DNA from: an uncultured Polaromonas sp.
GTDB lineage: Bacteria > Pseudomonadota > Gammaproteobacteria > Burkholderiales > Burkholderiaceae
Length of the DNA stretch: 33,528 nucleotides
Assembly: GCA_946479075.1 (NCBI GenBank)
Contig: CAMLDT010000010.1
Location: 1 to 33,528 of the forward strand
Reading direction: 5' to 3'
This document shows, one piece after another, positions 16,236-23,876 of this stretch; positions within the stretch are counted from its first letter, which is position 1, and each line of letters starts with the position of its first letter. A program made the position numbers and the translations under genes. The notes below the pieces were generated by a model. It saw only the letters and a list, made by a program, of their open reading frames with translations, searched no databases and was not told where the DNA came from.

Positions 16236-17089
16236 CAAGCCCCCGCCGCGGAAAAGTGCTTGCGGTAGCGCGCCGGCAGGTCGGCAATGCGCATCATCAT
16301 GGGCAGGTCGGCAGAATTGAAGTCCGGGTCCCAGGCCGGTGCGCCCAGCACCTTGGCCCCCAGGCGCAAATAGCCTTTGATCAGCGCCGGCGGCTCGATG
16401 TCCAGCGAATCATCGAGCCGCTCCACCGGCAACGGCAGGCGGGGCGTCACGTGAAATTCAATCGGTGCCAGATGCGTCTGCCGGACCTGGCGCCAGATGC
16501 TGGCTGCCGCCTGGCCCGGAGAAGCGCCGTGGTGCTGCATCGGGATGCTGGCACAGCCGATCATGGTGTCGAGCTGGTTGCGTGCCATGAACTCGGCCAG
16601 CGCCCCCCACAACGCGAGAATCACGCCGCCATGCCGGTGATCGGCATGCACGCAGCTGCGGCCCAGCTCGACCATGCGCGGCCGCAAAAAACGCAGGCGG
16701 GTCAAATCGAACTCGGTGTCGCTGTAGGTGCTGCCGGCGCGCTTGGCCTGGGCGGGCGTCAGCACGCGGTAAGTGCCGATGACGTCCTGGCTGGCTTCGT
16801 CGCGCACCAGCAGGTGTTCGCAAAAGTCGTCAAACAGATCGATGTCGTGGCCCGGGAGTGCGCCGGTCAGCGTAGCGCCCATCTCGGTCGCAAAGACCTG
16901 GTACCTCAGGCGCTGCGCCTGCCGGACCTCGTCCTGGTGCCTGGCCCAGCCGACCTGGATTTTCCCCAGGGCAGGCCTTTGAACAGCGGCTGGAAGGGGT
17001 GCATGAGAGCTTTGATGAAGTAACCCCCGTGAAAAATGCGCCGGGGTGACGGGCGACAGGGCGAAGGTGGGATTGGGCAGTTCTTTCAT
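16235..17089 (-). CDS. OlsB-like N-acyltransferase (GNAT fold, COG3176 type)
   Basis: A 284-residue protein of the hemolysin/ornithine-acyl-ACP N-acyltransferase group. The core runs from QAQRLRYQVFATEMGA through HDIDLFDDFCEHLLVRD and IGTYRVLTP to ELGRSCVHADHRHGGVI, the AcylACP-binding GNAT core of OlsB. OlsB attaches a 3-hydroxy fatty acid to ornithine, the first step of phosphorus-free ornithine lipids. AAGGAG just before the ATG fixes the start. It is the first gene of a three-gene unit with the PlcP-like and GT4 genes, coupled by a one-base stop-start overlap. No OlsA acyltransferase gene is present in the window. It could also be a related lysine or glycine lipid enzyme. Confidence 0.82.
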   Translation of the reverse strand: MKELPNPTFALSPVTPAHFSRGLLHQSSHAPLPAAVQRPALGKIQVGWARHQDEVRQAQRLRYQVFATEMGATLTGALPGHDIDLFDDFCEHLLVRDEASQDVIGTYRVLTPAQAKRAGSTYSDTEFDLTRLRFLRPRMVELGRSCVHADHRHGGVILALWGALAEFMARNQLDTMIGCASIPMQHHGASPGQAAASIWRQVRQTHLAPIEFHVTPRLPLPVERLDDSLDIEPPALIKGYLRLGAKVLGAPAWDPDFNSADLPMMMRIADLPARYRKHFSAAGA

Positions 17090-17108
17090 GGTGACTCCTT
17101 GTTGTCAA

Positions 17109-17150
17109 TTCACAAATCACAGTTCACGGTTCACAGTTCACAAATCGCAA
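17109..17150. repeat. Six tandem heptamers before the OlsB-like gene
   Basis: On the plus strand the units are TTCACAA, ATCACAG, TTCACGG, TTCACAG, TTCACAA and ATCGCAA, head to tail with exact 7-base period. They end about 20 bases before the start codon of the OlsB-like gene, so they lie in its leader or promoter. Confidence 0.85.
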
Positions 17151-17163
17151 GACCAGACGCTGT

Positions 17164-17188
17164 AAAAAAGCCCCGGGGACGGGGCTTG
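17164..17188 (-). terminator. Rho-independent terminator of phoX
   Basis: AGCCCC (17169-17174) pairs with GGGGCT (17181-17186) around a six-base loop, and on the minus strand the stem is followed by six T residues. It lies 14 bases after the phoX stop codon and separates phoX from the OlsB-like operon. Confidence 0.88.
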
Positions 17189-17201
17189 CAGTCTCTGAAC
17201 A

Positions 17202-19148
17202 TCAGGTCCCGACGGGGCCGCCGTCCTTGCGGCGAATCACGACGGTGGCCGAGCGCGGCCGCCCGCCGGTGGGGCCATCCGGCCATTGGCTCACCGCCTT
17301 GGGTTGCGCCGGGTCGCTCCGCTCGCTGGCGGTTTCACCCGGATGCTGGATGTTGATGAACACCGCGCGGCGATCGGGCGTGAAGCTCACCCCGGTGATC
17401 TCGCAGCCCGCCGGGCCGGTCAGAAAGCGTTTGGTCTCACCCGTAGTTGGGTCGGCGCACAGCATCATGTTGTTGCCCATGCCGGTGTAAGCGCCCTTGT
17501 GCATGGCCGAGGTCGAAACATCGGTCTGGATCCAGAGCAGGCCGCCGGCGTCGAACTGCAGGCCGTCCGGACTGCCGTACATGTCGCCCTTGATCGTGCC
17601 GCGGTATTCGGCCTTGCCGGCATTCGGGTCGCCCGCCAGTGCAAAGTGCATCCAGCGGAACTCGGTGGCACTGGCATCGCCATCGAACAAGCCCCCGCCG
17701 CCAGCGCCCTTGCCTTCGCGCCAGCGGATGATGTGGCCCATGATGTTGTCGTTGCGCGGATTGGCAGCGTCCGCCATGCGGCCGTTCTGCCCGCGCGCGC
17801 TGTTGTTGGTCAGGGTCAGGAACACCTCGCCGGTGTTCGGATGCACCGCCACCCATTCGGGGCGGTCCATCTTTGTGGCGCCGGCGGCATCTGCCGCCTG
17901 GCGGCACTTGATGAGCACCTCGGCCTGGTCGGCGAAACCGGCGGCGGCGTCGAGACCACCCTCGCCATGCACCAGCGGCAGCCAGCGGCCGTAACCCTGG
18001 GCGTCGAAACGTGCGACATACAGGGTGCCGTGGTCGAGCAGGTTCTGGTTGGCCTTGAAACCGCCGGGCTTGACCTTGCCCGCACTGACAAACTTGTAAA
18101 CGTATTCAAAGCGCTCATCGTCGCCCATGTAGATCACCGCATGTCCGTCGCGGCTGACGGTGGCGGTGGCGCCCTCATGCTTGAGGCGGCCCAGCGCCGT
18201 GCGCTTGACGGGCGTCTGCGCCGGATCCTGAGGATCAATCTCGACCACCCAGCCAAAGCGGTGGGGCTCGTTGGGATGTTTCACCGTATCGAAGCGTTCA
18301 TCGAACTCATGCCAGCGGTAGCCGAAGCCCTGGTTCCGCAGGCCGTAACGCAGCTGGTCGGGCGAAGGCTTGTCCGCCGCCGAGAAATAGCCGTTCCAGT
18401 TTTCTTCGCAGGTCAGAAAGGTGCCCCAGGGCGTCTGGCCGGCCGCGCAGTTGTTCAGCGTGCCCAGCGGACGCAGGCCTTGCGGGTCGGCGGCGGTCCT
18501 GAGCAGTGCATGGCCGGCGGCCGGGCCGCTGAAGGCCATGGGCGTGCTGGCCGTGATACGGCGCGCATAACGCGAATTGGGCACCACGCGCCAGACGCCG
18601 CCGCGCTCGGTCACCTCAACAATGCTCACGCCATGCGCCGCCTGGGACTTGCGCACCTTGGCGGCGCTCCAGCTTTTCATGCCGTCGCTGTGCAGCAGGC
18701 CGTCGTCGGTGTATTCGTGGTTGATGGCCAGCAAGCCGTGGCGCGGGTTCTTGTCCAGCGGGAAATATTCCATGCCGTCGTGGTGCATGCCGGCTTGCAG
18801 CAACTGATCGTCCGCGCTGTTCGAGGCATCGGCCCTGAACGTTGGCGCGCCCGCCCCCGCGATCCCGGTGGCATCGCCCCAGCGGTAAAGCACCTGCGCT
18901 TCGTATTCAGGCGGCACCACCAGCGTGTCAGCGCTGGAGACCGGCACACCGGTAAACCCCAGCGGCTTGCCACGGTCCGCCGGTGCGGCGTGGCCTGTCA
19001 GCGTGTGTGAGCCCATCAGCAGCGTCACCGCCGCCGAGGTGCAGCGCAGCACGTGCCGGCGCCCGCCGTCTACCTCGTGGATGGACGGGTTGCCCGCCGT
19101 GTTGACGCCGTCTTCCGGCTCCAAAGCCTTGCCAAACCCTTGACCCAT
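17202..19148 (-). CDS. phoX: PhoX-family (DUF839) phosphatase
   Basis: A 648-residue protein of the PhoX family, calcium- and iron-dependent periplasmic phosphatases that release phosphate from many organic esters. After a roughly 28-residue polar start comes RRHVLRCTSAAVTLLMG, which fits a twin-arginine signal. The beta-propeller core shows LLAINHEYTDDGLLH, NNCAAGQTPWGTFLTCEENW, GRLKHEGATATVSRDGHAVIYMGDDERFEYVYKF (here named only as the H-E-G and Y-M-G-D-D regions), and WVAVHPNTGEVFLTLTNN, all typical metal-site regions. The ATG at 19148 has GGGAAG upstream. Three PHO-type heptamers lie about 64 bases upstream and a strong terminator follows the stop, so it is a single-gene Pho-regulated unit. 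Confidence 0.92.
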   Translation of the reverse strand: MGQGFGKALEPEDGVNTAGNPSIHEVDGGRRHVLRCTSAAVTLLMGSHTLTGHAAPADRGKPLGFTGVPVSSADTLVVPPEYEAQVLYRWGDATGIAGAGAPTFRADASNSADDQLLQAGMHHDGMEYFPLDKNPRHGLLAINHEYTDDGLLHSDGMKSWSAAKVRKSQAAHGVSIVEVTERGGVWRVVPNSRYARRITASTPMAFSGPAAGHALLRTAADPQGLRPLGTLNNCAAGQTPWGTFLTCEENWNGYFSAADKPSPDQLRYGLRNQGFGYRWHEFDERFDTVKHPNEPHRFGWVVEIDPQDPAQTPVKRTALGRLKHEGATATVSRDGHAVIYMGDDERFEYVYKFVSAGKVKPGGFKANQNLLDHGTLYVARFDAQGYGRWLPLVHGEGGLDAAAGFADQAEVLIKCRQAADAAGATKMDRPEWVAVHPNTGEVFLTLTNNSARGQNGRMADAANPRNDNIMGHIIRWREGKGAGGGGLFDGDASATEFRWMHFALAGDPNAGKAEYRGTIKGDMYGSPDGLQFDAGGLLWIQTDVSTSAMHKGAYTGMGNNMMLCADPTTGETKRFLTGPAGCEITGVSFTPDRRAVFINIQHPGETASERSDPAQPKAVSQWPDGPTGGRPRSATVVIRRKDGGPVGT

Positions 19149-19211
19149 GCCGAACTTCCCATCGTGTTTTTGCTTGATGCGGAGATTCTGGAAGCACGGG
19201 GTGACGTGCTT

Positions 19212-19240
19212 GTGTCGGTTTGATGGCGGTTTGATGACAA
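19212..19240 (-). promoter_or_regulatory. Triple PHO-box-like array upstream of phoX
   Basis: On the minus strand three heptamers, TTGTCAT, CCGCCAT and CCGACAC, are each separated by CAAA, giving an exact 11-base period. The first matches the PhoB half-site CTGTCAT at six of seven bases, the others at about five. The array is 64 bases before the phoX start in the correct orientation. Confidence 0.75.
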
Positions 19241-19256
19241 CCGCCGCGTCGCAGCC

Positions 19257-19316
19257 CGCTATGGAATCAATAGCTGGTGACGCTTACGGGGCGGGGGCCA
19301 GGGCCTGTTTTTTCAT
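19257..19316 (+). repeat. Interspersed ~60-base intergenic repeat, copy A
   Basis: Begins with GCTATGGAATCAATAGCT and continues with the C-G-C-rich middle and GGGCCAGGGCCT-type end shared with the copies at 22187, 25572 and 29998. It occupies part of the 242-base gap between phoX and the SulP gene. Confidence 0.7.
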
Positions 19317-19390
19317 AAAACGCTGCACTGGGACGCTACGCCACCCCAGCTACACAGACAAGACCCGATTCATGATGCTTGCCTCTTTGA

Positions 19391-20875
19391 TCAATGGCTC
19401 ATCATTCGCTCGACCGCATCGGGCTTGTCGTGCACTGCAAACCGGCCCACCAGCGTTGCGCTGGCCTCGTTCATGCCCAGCACCTCAACCTGCGCGCCTT
19501 CTCGACGGAACCTCATCACGACCTTGTCCAGCGCGTTGACCGCCGTGATGTCCCAGAAGTGGCTGCGACTCACGTCGATGCGTACATATTCAGGGACTTG
19601 CCTGAAATCGAAGCTGGCGGTGAAGCTGTCGGCCGAGGCGAAAAACACCTGGCCCGCCACCGTGTAGGCGCGGCCCTTGCCCTCATCCGTGCCCTGGCTG
19701 TCCACCCGGAGCACGCGGCCAACCTTGTGCGCGAAAAAAATGCCGCTCAGCAGCACGCCGACGAATACGCCCTTGGCCAGGTCGTGCGTGGCGACAACCA
19801 CCAGCACGGTGGCCACCATGACGATGCTGGAGCTGGGTGGATGTTTGCCGAGGTTCCTGATCGACGCCCAGTTGAAGGTGCCCACGGACACCATGATCAT
19901 CACCGCAACCAGGGCGGCCATCGGGATCTGTTGGACCCACTGGCCGAGAAACACCACCATGATCAGCAAAAACACCCCGGCGGCCAGCGTTGACAGCCGG
20001 CCGCGCCCACCAGATTTCACGTTGATGACCGACTGGCCAATCATGGCGCACCCCGCCATGCCGCCGAGCAAACCCGAGGCGATATTGGCAATGCCCTGCC
20101 CGGCGCACTCACGGCTCTTGTTGCTGGGCGTGTCAGTCAGGTCGTCCACGATGGAAGCCGTCATCATCGACTCCAGCAGCCCAACAACCGCCATGGTCAG
20201 CGCATACGGAAAAATGATCAGCAGGGTCTGCAGGTTCAGCGGCACGTCGGGCAGCAGAAACACCGGCAGGCTGTCGGGCAACCGACCCATGTCGCCCACC
20301 GTGCGGATATCCAGGCCAGCCGCCATCGCCACACCGGTGAGCACCACGATGCAGACAAGCGGCGAAGGCACGGCACGCGTGAGCAATGGAAACAGGTAAA
20401 TGATGGCCAGGCCGCCCGCCACCATGGCAAACACCATCCAGGGCGCGCCCATCAGTTCGGGCAGTTGCGCCATGAAGATCAGGATGGCCAGCGCATTGAC
20501 AAAACCCGTCACGACCGAACGCGACACAAAACGCATCAGCACGCCCAGCCTCAGCCAGCCGGCAAACATCTGCAGCACGCCGGTCAGCAGCGTTGCCGCC
20601 AGAAGGTACTGCAGGCCATGGTCTTTGACCAGGCTGGCCATCACCAGCGCCATGGCGCCGGTGGCGGCAGAAATCATGCCGGGCCGCCCGCCCGTGAAGG
20701 CAATCACCACGGCGATGCAGAAGGAGGCATACAGCCCGACCCTGGGATCGACGCCAGCGATGATGGAAAAGGCAATGGCCTCGGGAATCAGGGCCAATGC
20801 CACGACCAGCCCGGCCAGCAGATCACCACGGATGTTGGAAAGCCAGGTCTGGCGAAAAGATGATTTCAAGAACAT
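19391..20875 (-). CDS. SulP-family inorganic anion transporter with C-terminal STAS domain
   Basis: A 494-residue inner-membrane transporter of the SulP/SLC26 family, taking up sulfate, bicarbonate or another anion. The N-terminal part has the family start [21 protein letters not shown], the [18 protein letters not shown] segment, and about 11-12 hydrophobic helices to residue about 380. The C-terminal cytosolic STAS domain includes [20 protein letters not shown]. The frame is open to a GTG at 20899, but that codon lies inside a perfect 19-base palindrome, and the ATG at 20875 starts the usual family N-terminus ([18 protein letters not shown]), so I prefer it. Substrate cannot be told from sequence. 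Confidence 0.93.
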   Translation of the reverse strand: MFLKSSFRQTWLSNIRGDLLAGLVVALALIPEAIAFSIIAGVDPRVGLYASFCIAVVIAFTGGRPGMISAATGAMALVMASLVKDHGLQYLLAATLLTGVLQMFAGWLRLGVLMRFVSRSVVTGFVNALAILIFMAQLPELMGAPWMVFAMVAGGLAIIYLFPLLTRAVPSPLVCIVVLTGVAMAAGLDIRTVGDMGRLPDSLPVFLLPDVPLNLQTLLIIFPYALTMAVVGLLESMMTASIVDDLTDTPSNKSRECAGQGIANIASGLLGGMAGCAMIGQSVINVKSGGRGRLSTLAAGVFLLIMVVFLGQWVQQIPMAALVAVMIMVSVGTFNWASIRNLGKHPPSSSIVMVATVLVVVATHDLAKGVFVGVLLSGIFFAHKVGRVLRVDSQGTDEGKGRAYTVAGQVFFASADSFTASFDFRQVPEYVRIDVSRSHFWDITAVNALDKVVMRFRREGAQVEVLGMNEASATLVGRFAVHDKPDAVERMMSH

Positions 20876-21139
20876 GAGTGAACGAAGCAGCACCTGCACG
20901 GTGCAGGTGTGGGGGCCAGAAAGAAGACGGCGGCGGGCGCCAGGGTGCTCGCGGGGAGCGGCAGAACAATCAGTTCAGGGCGGCGTGACAGCGCAGAAAT
21001 AACCGCGCGGCAAGCTGCTCACCGGGGTGGAACCCGGCTGGCCATGGATCTTGCGACTGCCTTGCTGCATCGCAACATTGTAGTGACGAAAACCGCCTCA
21101 GCTTGATTTGGCAGGACAGCGCGCGTGGCCGCCCCAACA
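20876..21139. other. Gene-free leader region of the SulP gene
   Basis: On the minus strand this holds a TACAAT that could be a -10 element (about 21075-21080), a 19-codon open frame at 21019-21078 ending in RVPPR, a GC hairpin at 21022-21037 (CCGGG against CCCGG), and the palindrome next to the SulP start. No known riboswitch was recognised. Confidence 0.5.
20891..20909. promoter_or_regulatory. Perfect 19-base palindrome just upstream of the SulP gene
   Basis: CACCTGCAC and GTGCAGGTG flank a single central G, with no mismatch. It ends 16 bases before the preferred ATG. It could be an operator or an RNA hairpin masking the ribosome-binding region. Confidence 0.7.
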
Positions 21140-21175
21140 AAAAAGGCTTCAAAACCGAAGTTTTGAAGCCTTTTT
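21140..21175. terminator. Strong bidirectional terminator after the RRM gene
   Basis: A perfect 16-base inverted repeat (21140-21155 with 21160-21175) with a CGAA tetraloop. The stem has GGCTTCAAAAC as its core and ends in A-run/T-run on both sides, so it can work on either strand. It lies 44 bases after the stop of the RNA-binding protein gene. Confidence 0.95.
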
Positions 21176-21218
21176 GGCTTTGTCTCAGCACAGGGCCGAG
21201 ACGGCTGGGTTGCAGGGC

Positions 21219-21608
21219 TTAGTAGCCGCCGCGTCCACCGCCGCCGCCGTAGCCGCCGCGATCACCGCCGCCACCGTAGCCGCCACCGCCGGAGCGGTCG
21301 CCACCACCGTAGCCGCCGCCACCGCCGCCGCCGTAACCACCGCTGCGTGGAGGACGTGCCTCCATCGGACGGGCTTCGTTCACGGTGATGCTGCGGCCGC
21401 CGAGGGACTGGCCGTTCATGGCGGAAATTGCAGCTTGCGCTTCGGCATCGCTGCCCATTTCGACGAAGCCGAAACCTTTGGAGCGGCCGGTGTCACGTTC
21501 CATCATGACTTTGGCGCTGGTCACAGAGCCGTACTGGCTGAAGGACTGCTGCAGATCTTCATCGCGCACGGTGTATGGCAGGTTGCCAACATAAAGTTTA
21601 TTGCCCAT
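21219..21608 (-). CDS. Glycine-rich RRM RNA-binding protein (cold-inducible type)
   Basis: A 129-residue single-RRM protein. RNP2 is LYVGNL at residues 5-10 and RNP1 is KGFGFVEM at 44-51; the RRM ends near residue 80 (ITVNEARPMEAR). Residues 90-129 are a low-complexity tail of Gly, Tyr, Arg and Asp (GYGGG and DRGG units), as in the cyanobacterial Rbp and eukaryotic cold-inducible proteins. It probably binds single-stranded mRNA and may act as an RNA chaperone. A GAGGA-type ribosome-binding site precedes the ATG, and a long AT-rich leader is present. It ends in a strong terminator, so it is monocistronic. Confidence 0.95.
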   Translation of the reverse strand: MGNKLYVGNLPYTVRDEDLQQSFSQYGSVTSAKVMMERDTGRSKGFGFVEMGSDAEAQAAISAMNGQSLGGRSITVNEARPMEARPPRSGGYGGGGGGGYGGGDRSGGGGYGGGGDRGGYGGGGGRGGY

Positions 21609-21876
21609 GGGGATTCCTCAAAAATACATAAAAACAAAAGCGATGGAGTCCCGAAAGCACAACAAACCAAAGAAGTACCGCCGTAGCGCGCGAAACTGAC
21701 CGATCACCTGACTCGTGCGGGTCTATTGACGCCGACACCCCCTGATTATGCGGCAGGAAATGATCCAGCACTACATTACTTTCGATTAAAGGGCAAGATA
21801 AATGCTCGAAACCCCGCGCGGCACCCGGGGCAGGCGCGCCTTGAAGGCATAAAAAACATCTATCCATGCCATGAAT

Positions 21877-21895
21877 TGCTACTGATTCAATAGCA
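21877..21895 (+). repeat. Interspersed repeat, truncated copy E
   Basis: TGCTACTGATTCAATAGC matches the first 18 bases of the full copy at 22187 with two changes; similarity stops after that. Confidence 0.5.
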
Positions 21896-22186
21896 TGACA
21901 GGCTTGTTAAACAAGGGCTGTGGCCGGATTCTTCGTTTCACAAGACGTCTCGGAGTTTCCGCCTCGAACCTTCCGCTTGCAGCGCCCCCTCATGCTTCTG
22001 CGGCGCATCGCCTGCATCCCCGAAACGACAGGCTGTTGACGCCTTCTCGCCACTTCTGGCTTCTGGGCCCGCGATAAGGCCACTATTCCCGCCCTCGCAA
22101 CGCCTGTTGACGAAGACTGCGAACTGCTGATCCCTGAACGCAAGATGGAGAGGGCTCCGCACGTGGCTACCACCACCTGGCCCCAT

Positions 22187-22246
22187 TGCTATCGATTCAA
22201 TAGCTGCCGGCGCCCATCAACAAAGGGCCAGAGGCCAATTTGATGG
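22187..22246 (+). repeat. Interspersed ~60-base intergenic repeat, copy B
   Basis: Starts TGCTATCGATTCAATAGCT and ends AGAGGCCAATTTGATGG, the best match to the common form. It lies 9 bases after the arsH stop codon. Confidence 0.8.
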
Positions 22247-22254
22247 ATAAAAAA

Positions 22255-22992
22255 TCAGAGACTCCGCTGATTCACCCTTTTTGACAGCGCCTCGGCGCTT
22301 TCCCTGCGCTCGCTGTAGCGGTCCACGAGATACGGCGCCACGTCACGCGTCAACAGGGTGAACTTCACGAGTTCTTCCATGACATCCACCACGCGGTCGT
22401 AATACGCCGACGGCTTCATGCGACCGGCTTCGTCGAACTCCAGGAAGGCCTTGGCGACCGAGGACTGGTTGGGAATGGTCAGCATGCGCATCCAGCGGCC
22501 CAGCACGCGCAACTGGTTCACTGCGTTGAAGGATTGCGAGCCGCCGCTGACCTGCATCACCGCCAGGGTCTTGCCCTGGGTCGGCCGCACCGCGCCGTCG
22601 GCGAGCGGGATCCAGTCGATCTGCGCTTTCATGATGCCGGTCATGGCGCCGTGGCGCTCGGGCGAGGTCCAGACCATGCCCTCGGCCCACTGCGCGAGTC
22701 GCCGCAACTCCTGCACCTGGGGATGGCTGTCAGGCGCGTCGTCGGGCAGCGGCAGGCCGCGCGGGTCAAAAGTTTTTGTTTCCGCACCCATGGCCTGCAG
22801 CAGGCGAGCGGCTTCTTCACTGAGCAGGCGGCTGTAGGAACGCTCACGCACCGAGCCATACAACAGCAGGATGCGTGGCGCATGGACCGCCGGCCGGAAC
22901 GCCTGCAGTGCGCTGGCAGTCGGCAGCGTGAACAGGTCCTTGTCGAGGTTGGGCAGATCGTCAAGCACCGGCAACCCGTTCTCCCTGGTCAT
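22255..22992 (-). CDS. arsH: Arsenical resistance flavoprotein ArsH
   Basis: A 245-residue NADPH-dependent FMN reductase of the ArsH type. The flavodoxin-like core shows [15 protein letters not shown] (FMN phosphate loop), [20 protein letters not shown] and [17 protein letters not shown], all diagnostic of ArsH. Members oxidise trivalent organoarsenicals or reduce quinones and metals. The frame is open to 23055, but the family start [17 protein letters not shown] is at 22992. This makes the gene overlap the end of arsC by 32 bases, so translation is probably coupled. It is the second gene of the leftward arsenic operon. Confidence 0.95.
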   Translation of the reverse strand: MTRENGLPVLDDLPNLDKDLFTLPTASALQAFRPAVHAPRILLLYGSVRERSYSRLLSEEAARLLQAMGAETKTFDPRGLPLPDDAPDSHPQVQELRRLAQWAEGMVWTSPERHGAMTGIMKAQIDWIPLADGAVRPTQGKTLAVMQVSGGSQSFNAVNQLRVLGRWMRMLTIPNQSSVAKAFLEFDEAGRMKPSAYYDRVVDVMEELVKFTLLTRDVAPYLVDRYSERRESAEALSKRVNQRSL

Positions 22993-23392
22993 CAATGACG
23001 CGCTCACCGTCTTCCTTGGTGAAGGCGCCCCGCTGCGGCGCCGGCAGGATGTCAAGCACCGCTTCCGAAGGCCTGCACAGGCGGGTGCCCAGCGGCGTCA
23101 CGACGATGGGACGGTTGATCAGGATCGGATGCGCCAGCATGGCGTCCAGCAACTGGTCGTCGGTCAGCGCCGGGTTGTCCAGCTGGAGTTCGGTGAAGAG
23201 CTTTTCCTTGGCCCGGATCACCTCGCGCACCGGCACGCCCATGGCAGCAATCAGCTGCTGCAGGGTTGCGCGGCTGGGCGGGTGTTTCAGGTACTCGATG
23301 AGCTCGGGTTCGGCGCAGCTGTTGCGGATCAGCGCCAGGGTGTTGCGCGAGGTGCCGCACTGGGGGTTGTGATAAATCGTGATGTCGGCCAT
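22961..23392 (-). CDS. arsC: Arsenate reductase, glutaredoxin-coupled ArsC type
   Basis: A 143-residue ArsC of the Spx/glutaredoxin-coupled family, reducing arsenate to arsenite with glutathione and glutaredoxin. The catalytic Cys12 is in [13 protein letters not shown]; the arsenate-binding arginines include those in [26 protein letters not shown] precedes the ATG. It is divergent from arsR across a 54-base gap and is followed by arsH with an overlap. It is unrelated in fold to the second arsenate reductase at 23877-24518. Confidence 0.96.
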   Translation of the reverse strand: MADITIYHNPQCGTSRNTLALIRNSCAEPELIEYLKHPPSRATLQQLIAAMGVPVREVIRAKEKLFTELQLDNPALTDDQLLDAMLAHPILINRPIVVTPLGTRLCRPSEAVLDILPAPQRGAFTKEDGERVIDDQGERVAGA

Positions 23393-23411
23393 GGCGGTTC
23401 TCCTTGCTGGA

Positions 23412-23440
23412 TTGTCTTATTTTGATAATTCAATTATATT
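23412..23440 (+). promoter_or_regulatory. Promoter of arsR
   Basis: TTGTCT at 23412-23417 and TATATT at 23435-23440 are 17 bases apart. The expected transcription start falls at about the A of the arsR ATG (23447). On the opposite strand a perfect TATAAT (23433-23438) can serve the leftward arsC-arsH unit. Confidence 0.65.
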
Positions 23441-23445
23441 TGAAT
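23428..23445. promoter_or_regulatory. ArsR operator palindrome
   Basis: ATTCAA and TTGAAT are perfect six-base inverted arms around TTATAT. The site covers the -10 elements of both divergent promoters and ends one base before the arsR start codon, as expected for autorepression by an ArsR dimer. Confidence 0.75.
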
Positions 23446-23446
23446 C

Positions 23447-23788
23447 ATGGAAATAAAAACCCTTGACGAAGTTTCAGCCGTGCGCGCGCTGGCCGCACTG
23501 GCCCAGGCCCAGCGCCTGCGCACCTTCCGCGCACTGGTCGTCGCCGGCCCGGATGGCCTGACCCCGGGCGTGATTGCCGAGAAGCTTGAAGTCGCGCCCA
23601 GCGCCCTGTCCTTCCACCTGAAAGAACTGGCGCATTCCGGCCTGGTCAGCAGCGAAGCGCGCGGCCGCAACCTGATTTACCGCGCCGACTTCGCGCAGAT
23701 GAACGCCCTGCTCGGTTACCTGACCGAACACTGCTGCCAGGGCGAGGCTTGCGAGGTGAATGCCGATGCGGCTTGCGCCGACTGCTGA
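23447..23788 (+). CDS. arsR: ArsR-family arsenite-responsive repressor
   Basis: A 113-residue winged helix-turn-helix repressor that leaves DNA when it binds As(III). The recognition helix region is EVAPSALSFHLKELAHSGLV at about 48-67. The E. coli-type metal site (ELCVCDL in helix 3) is absent; instead the C-terminus holds Cys96, Cys97 and Cys102 (EHCCQGEAC), like the Acidithiobacillus ArsR site at Cys95, Cys96 and Cys102, with further cysteines at 110 and 113. The start codon directly follows the operator palindrome and has no room for a ribosome-binding site on the predicted mRNA. It heads the rightward arsenic genes. Confidence 0.95.
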   Translation: MEIKTLDEVSAVRALAALAQAQRLRTFRALVVAGPDGLTPGVIAEKLEVAPSALSFHLKELAHSGLVSSEARGRNLIYRADFAQMNALLGYLTEHCCQGEACEVNADAACADC

Positions 23789-23876
23789 CGACGTTCCGAT
23801 TTCCGCCTGCGTGCATCTGCACAGCAACTCCCAAAACGGTGGCGAATGCCGCCTTGCCTGCTGAAAGCCCAAGCCC

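Larger units (their letters stand above)
21609..22254. other. 645-base gene-free stretch between the RRM gene and arsH
   Basis: The part next to the RRM gene (to about 21800) should contain its promoter and a long untranslated leader; on the minus strand TTGCCC and TAGTGC 17 bases apart (about 21769-21797) could be a promoter. A partial interspersed repeat is at 21877-21895 and a full copy at 22187-22246. Short open frames here have no ribosome-binding sites or family features. Nothing else was seen. Confidence 0.5.

Noticed and set aside
17286..19010. 574-codon open frame antisense to phoX
   Set aside because: Shadow of phoX, no recognisable motif or ribosome-binding site.
20990..21060. Known sulfur or SAM-related riboswitch before the SulP gene
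   Set aside because: The hairpins do not match the conserved cores of SAM, SAH, TPP, fluoride or guanidine riboswitches as I know them.
23761..23865. 34-codon cysteine-containing frame between arsR and arsC
   Set aside because: It overlaps the end of arsR, has no ribosome-binding site, and shows no family pattern; it is probably chance.
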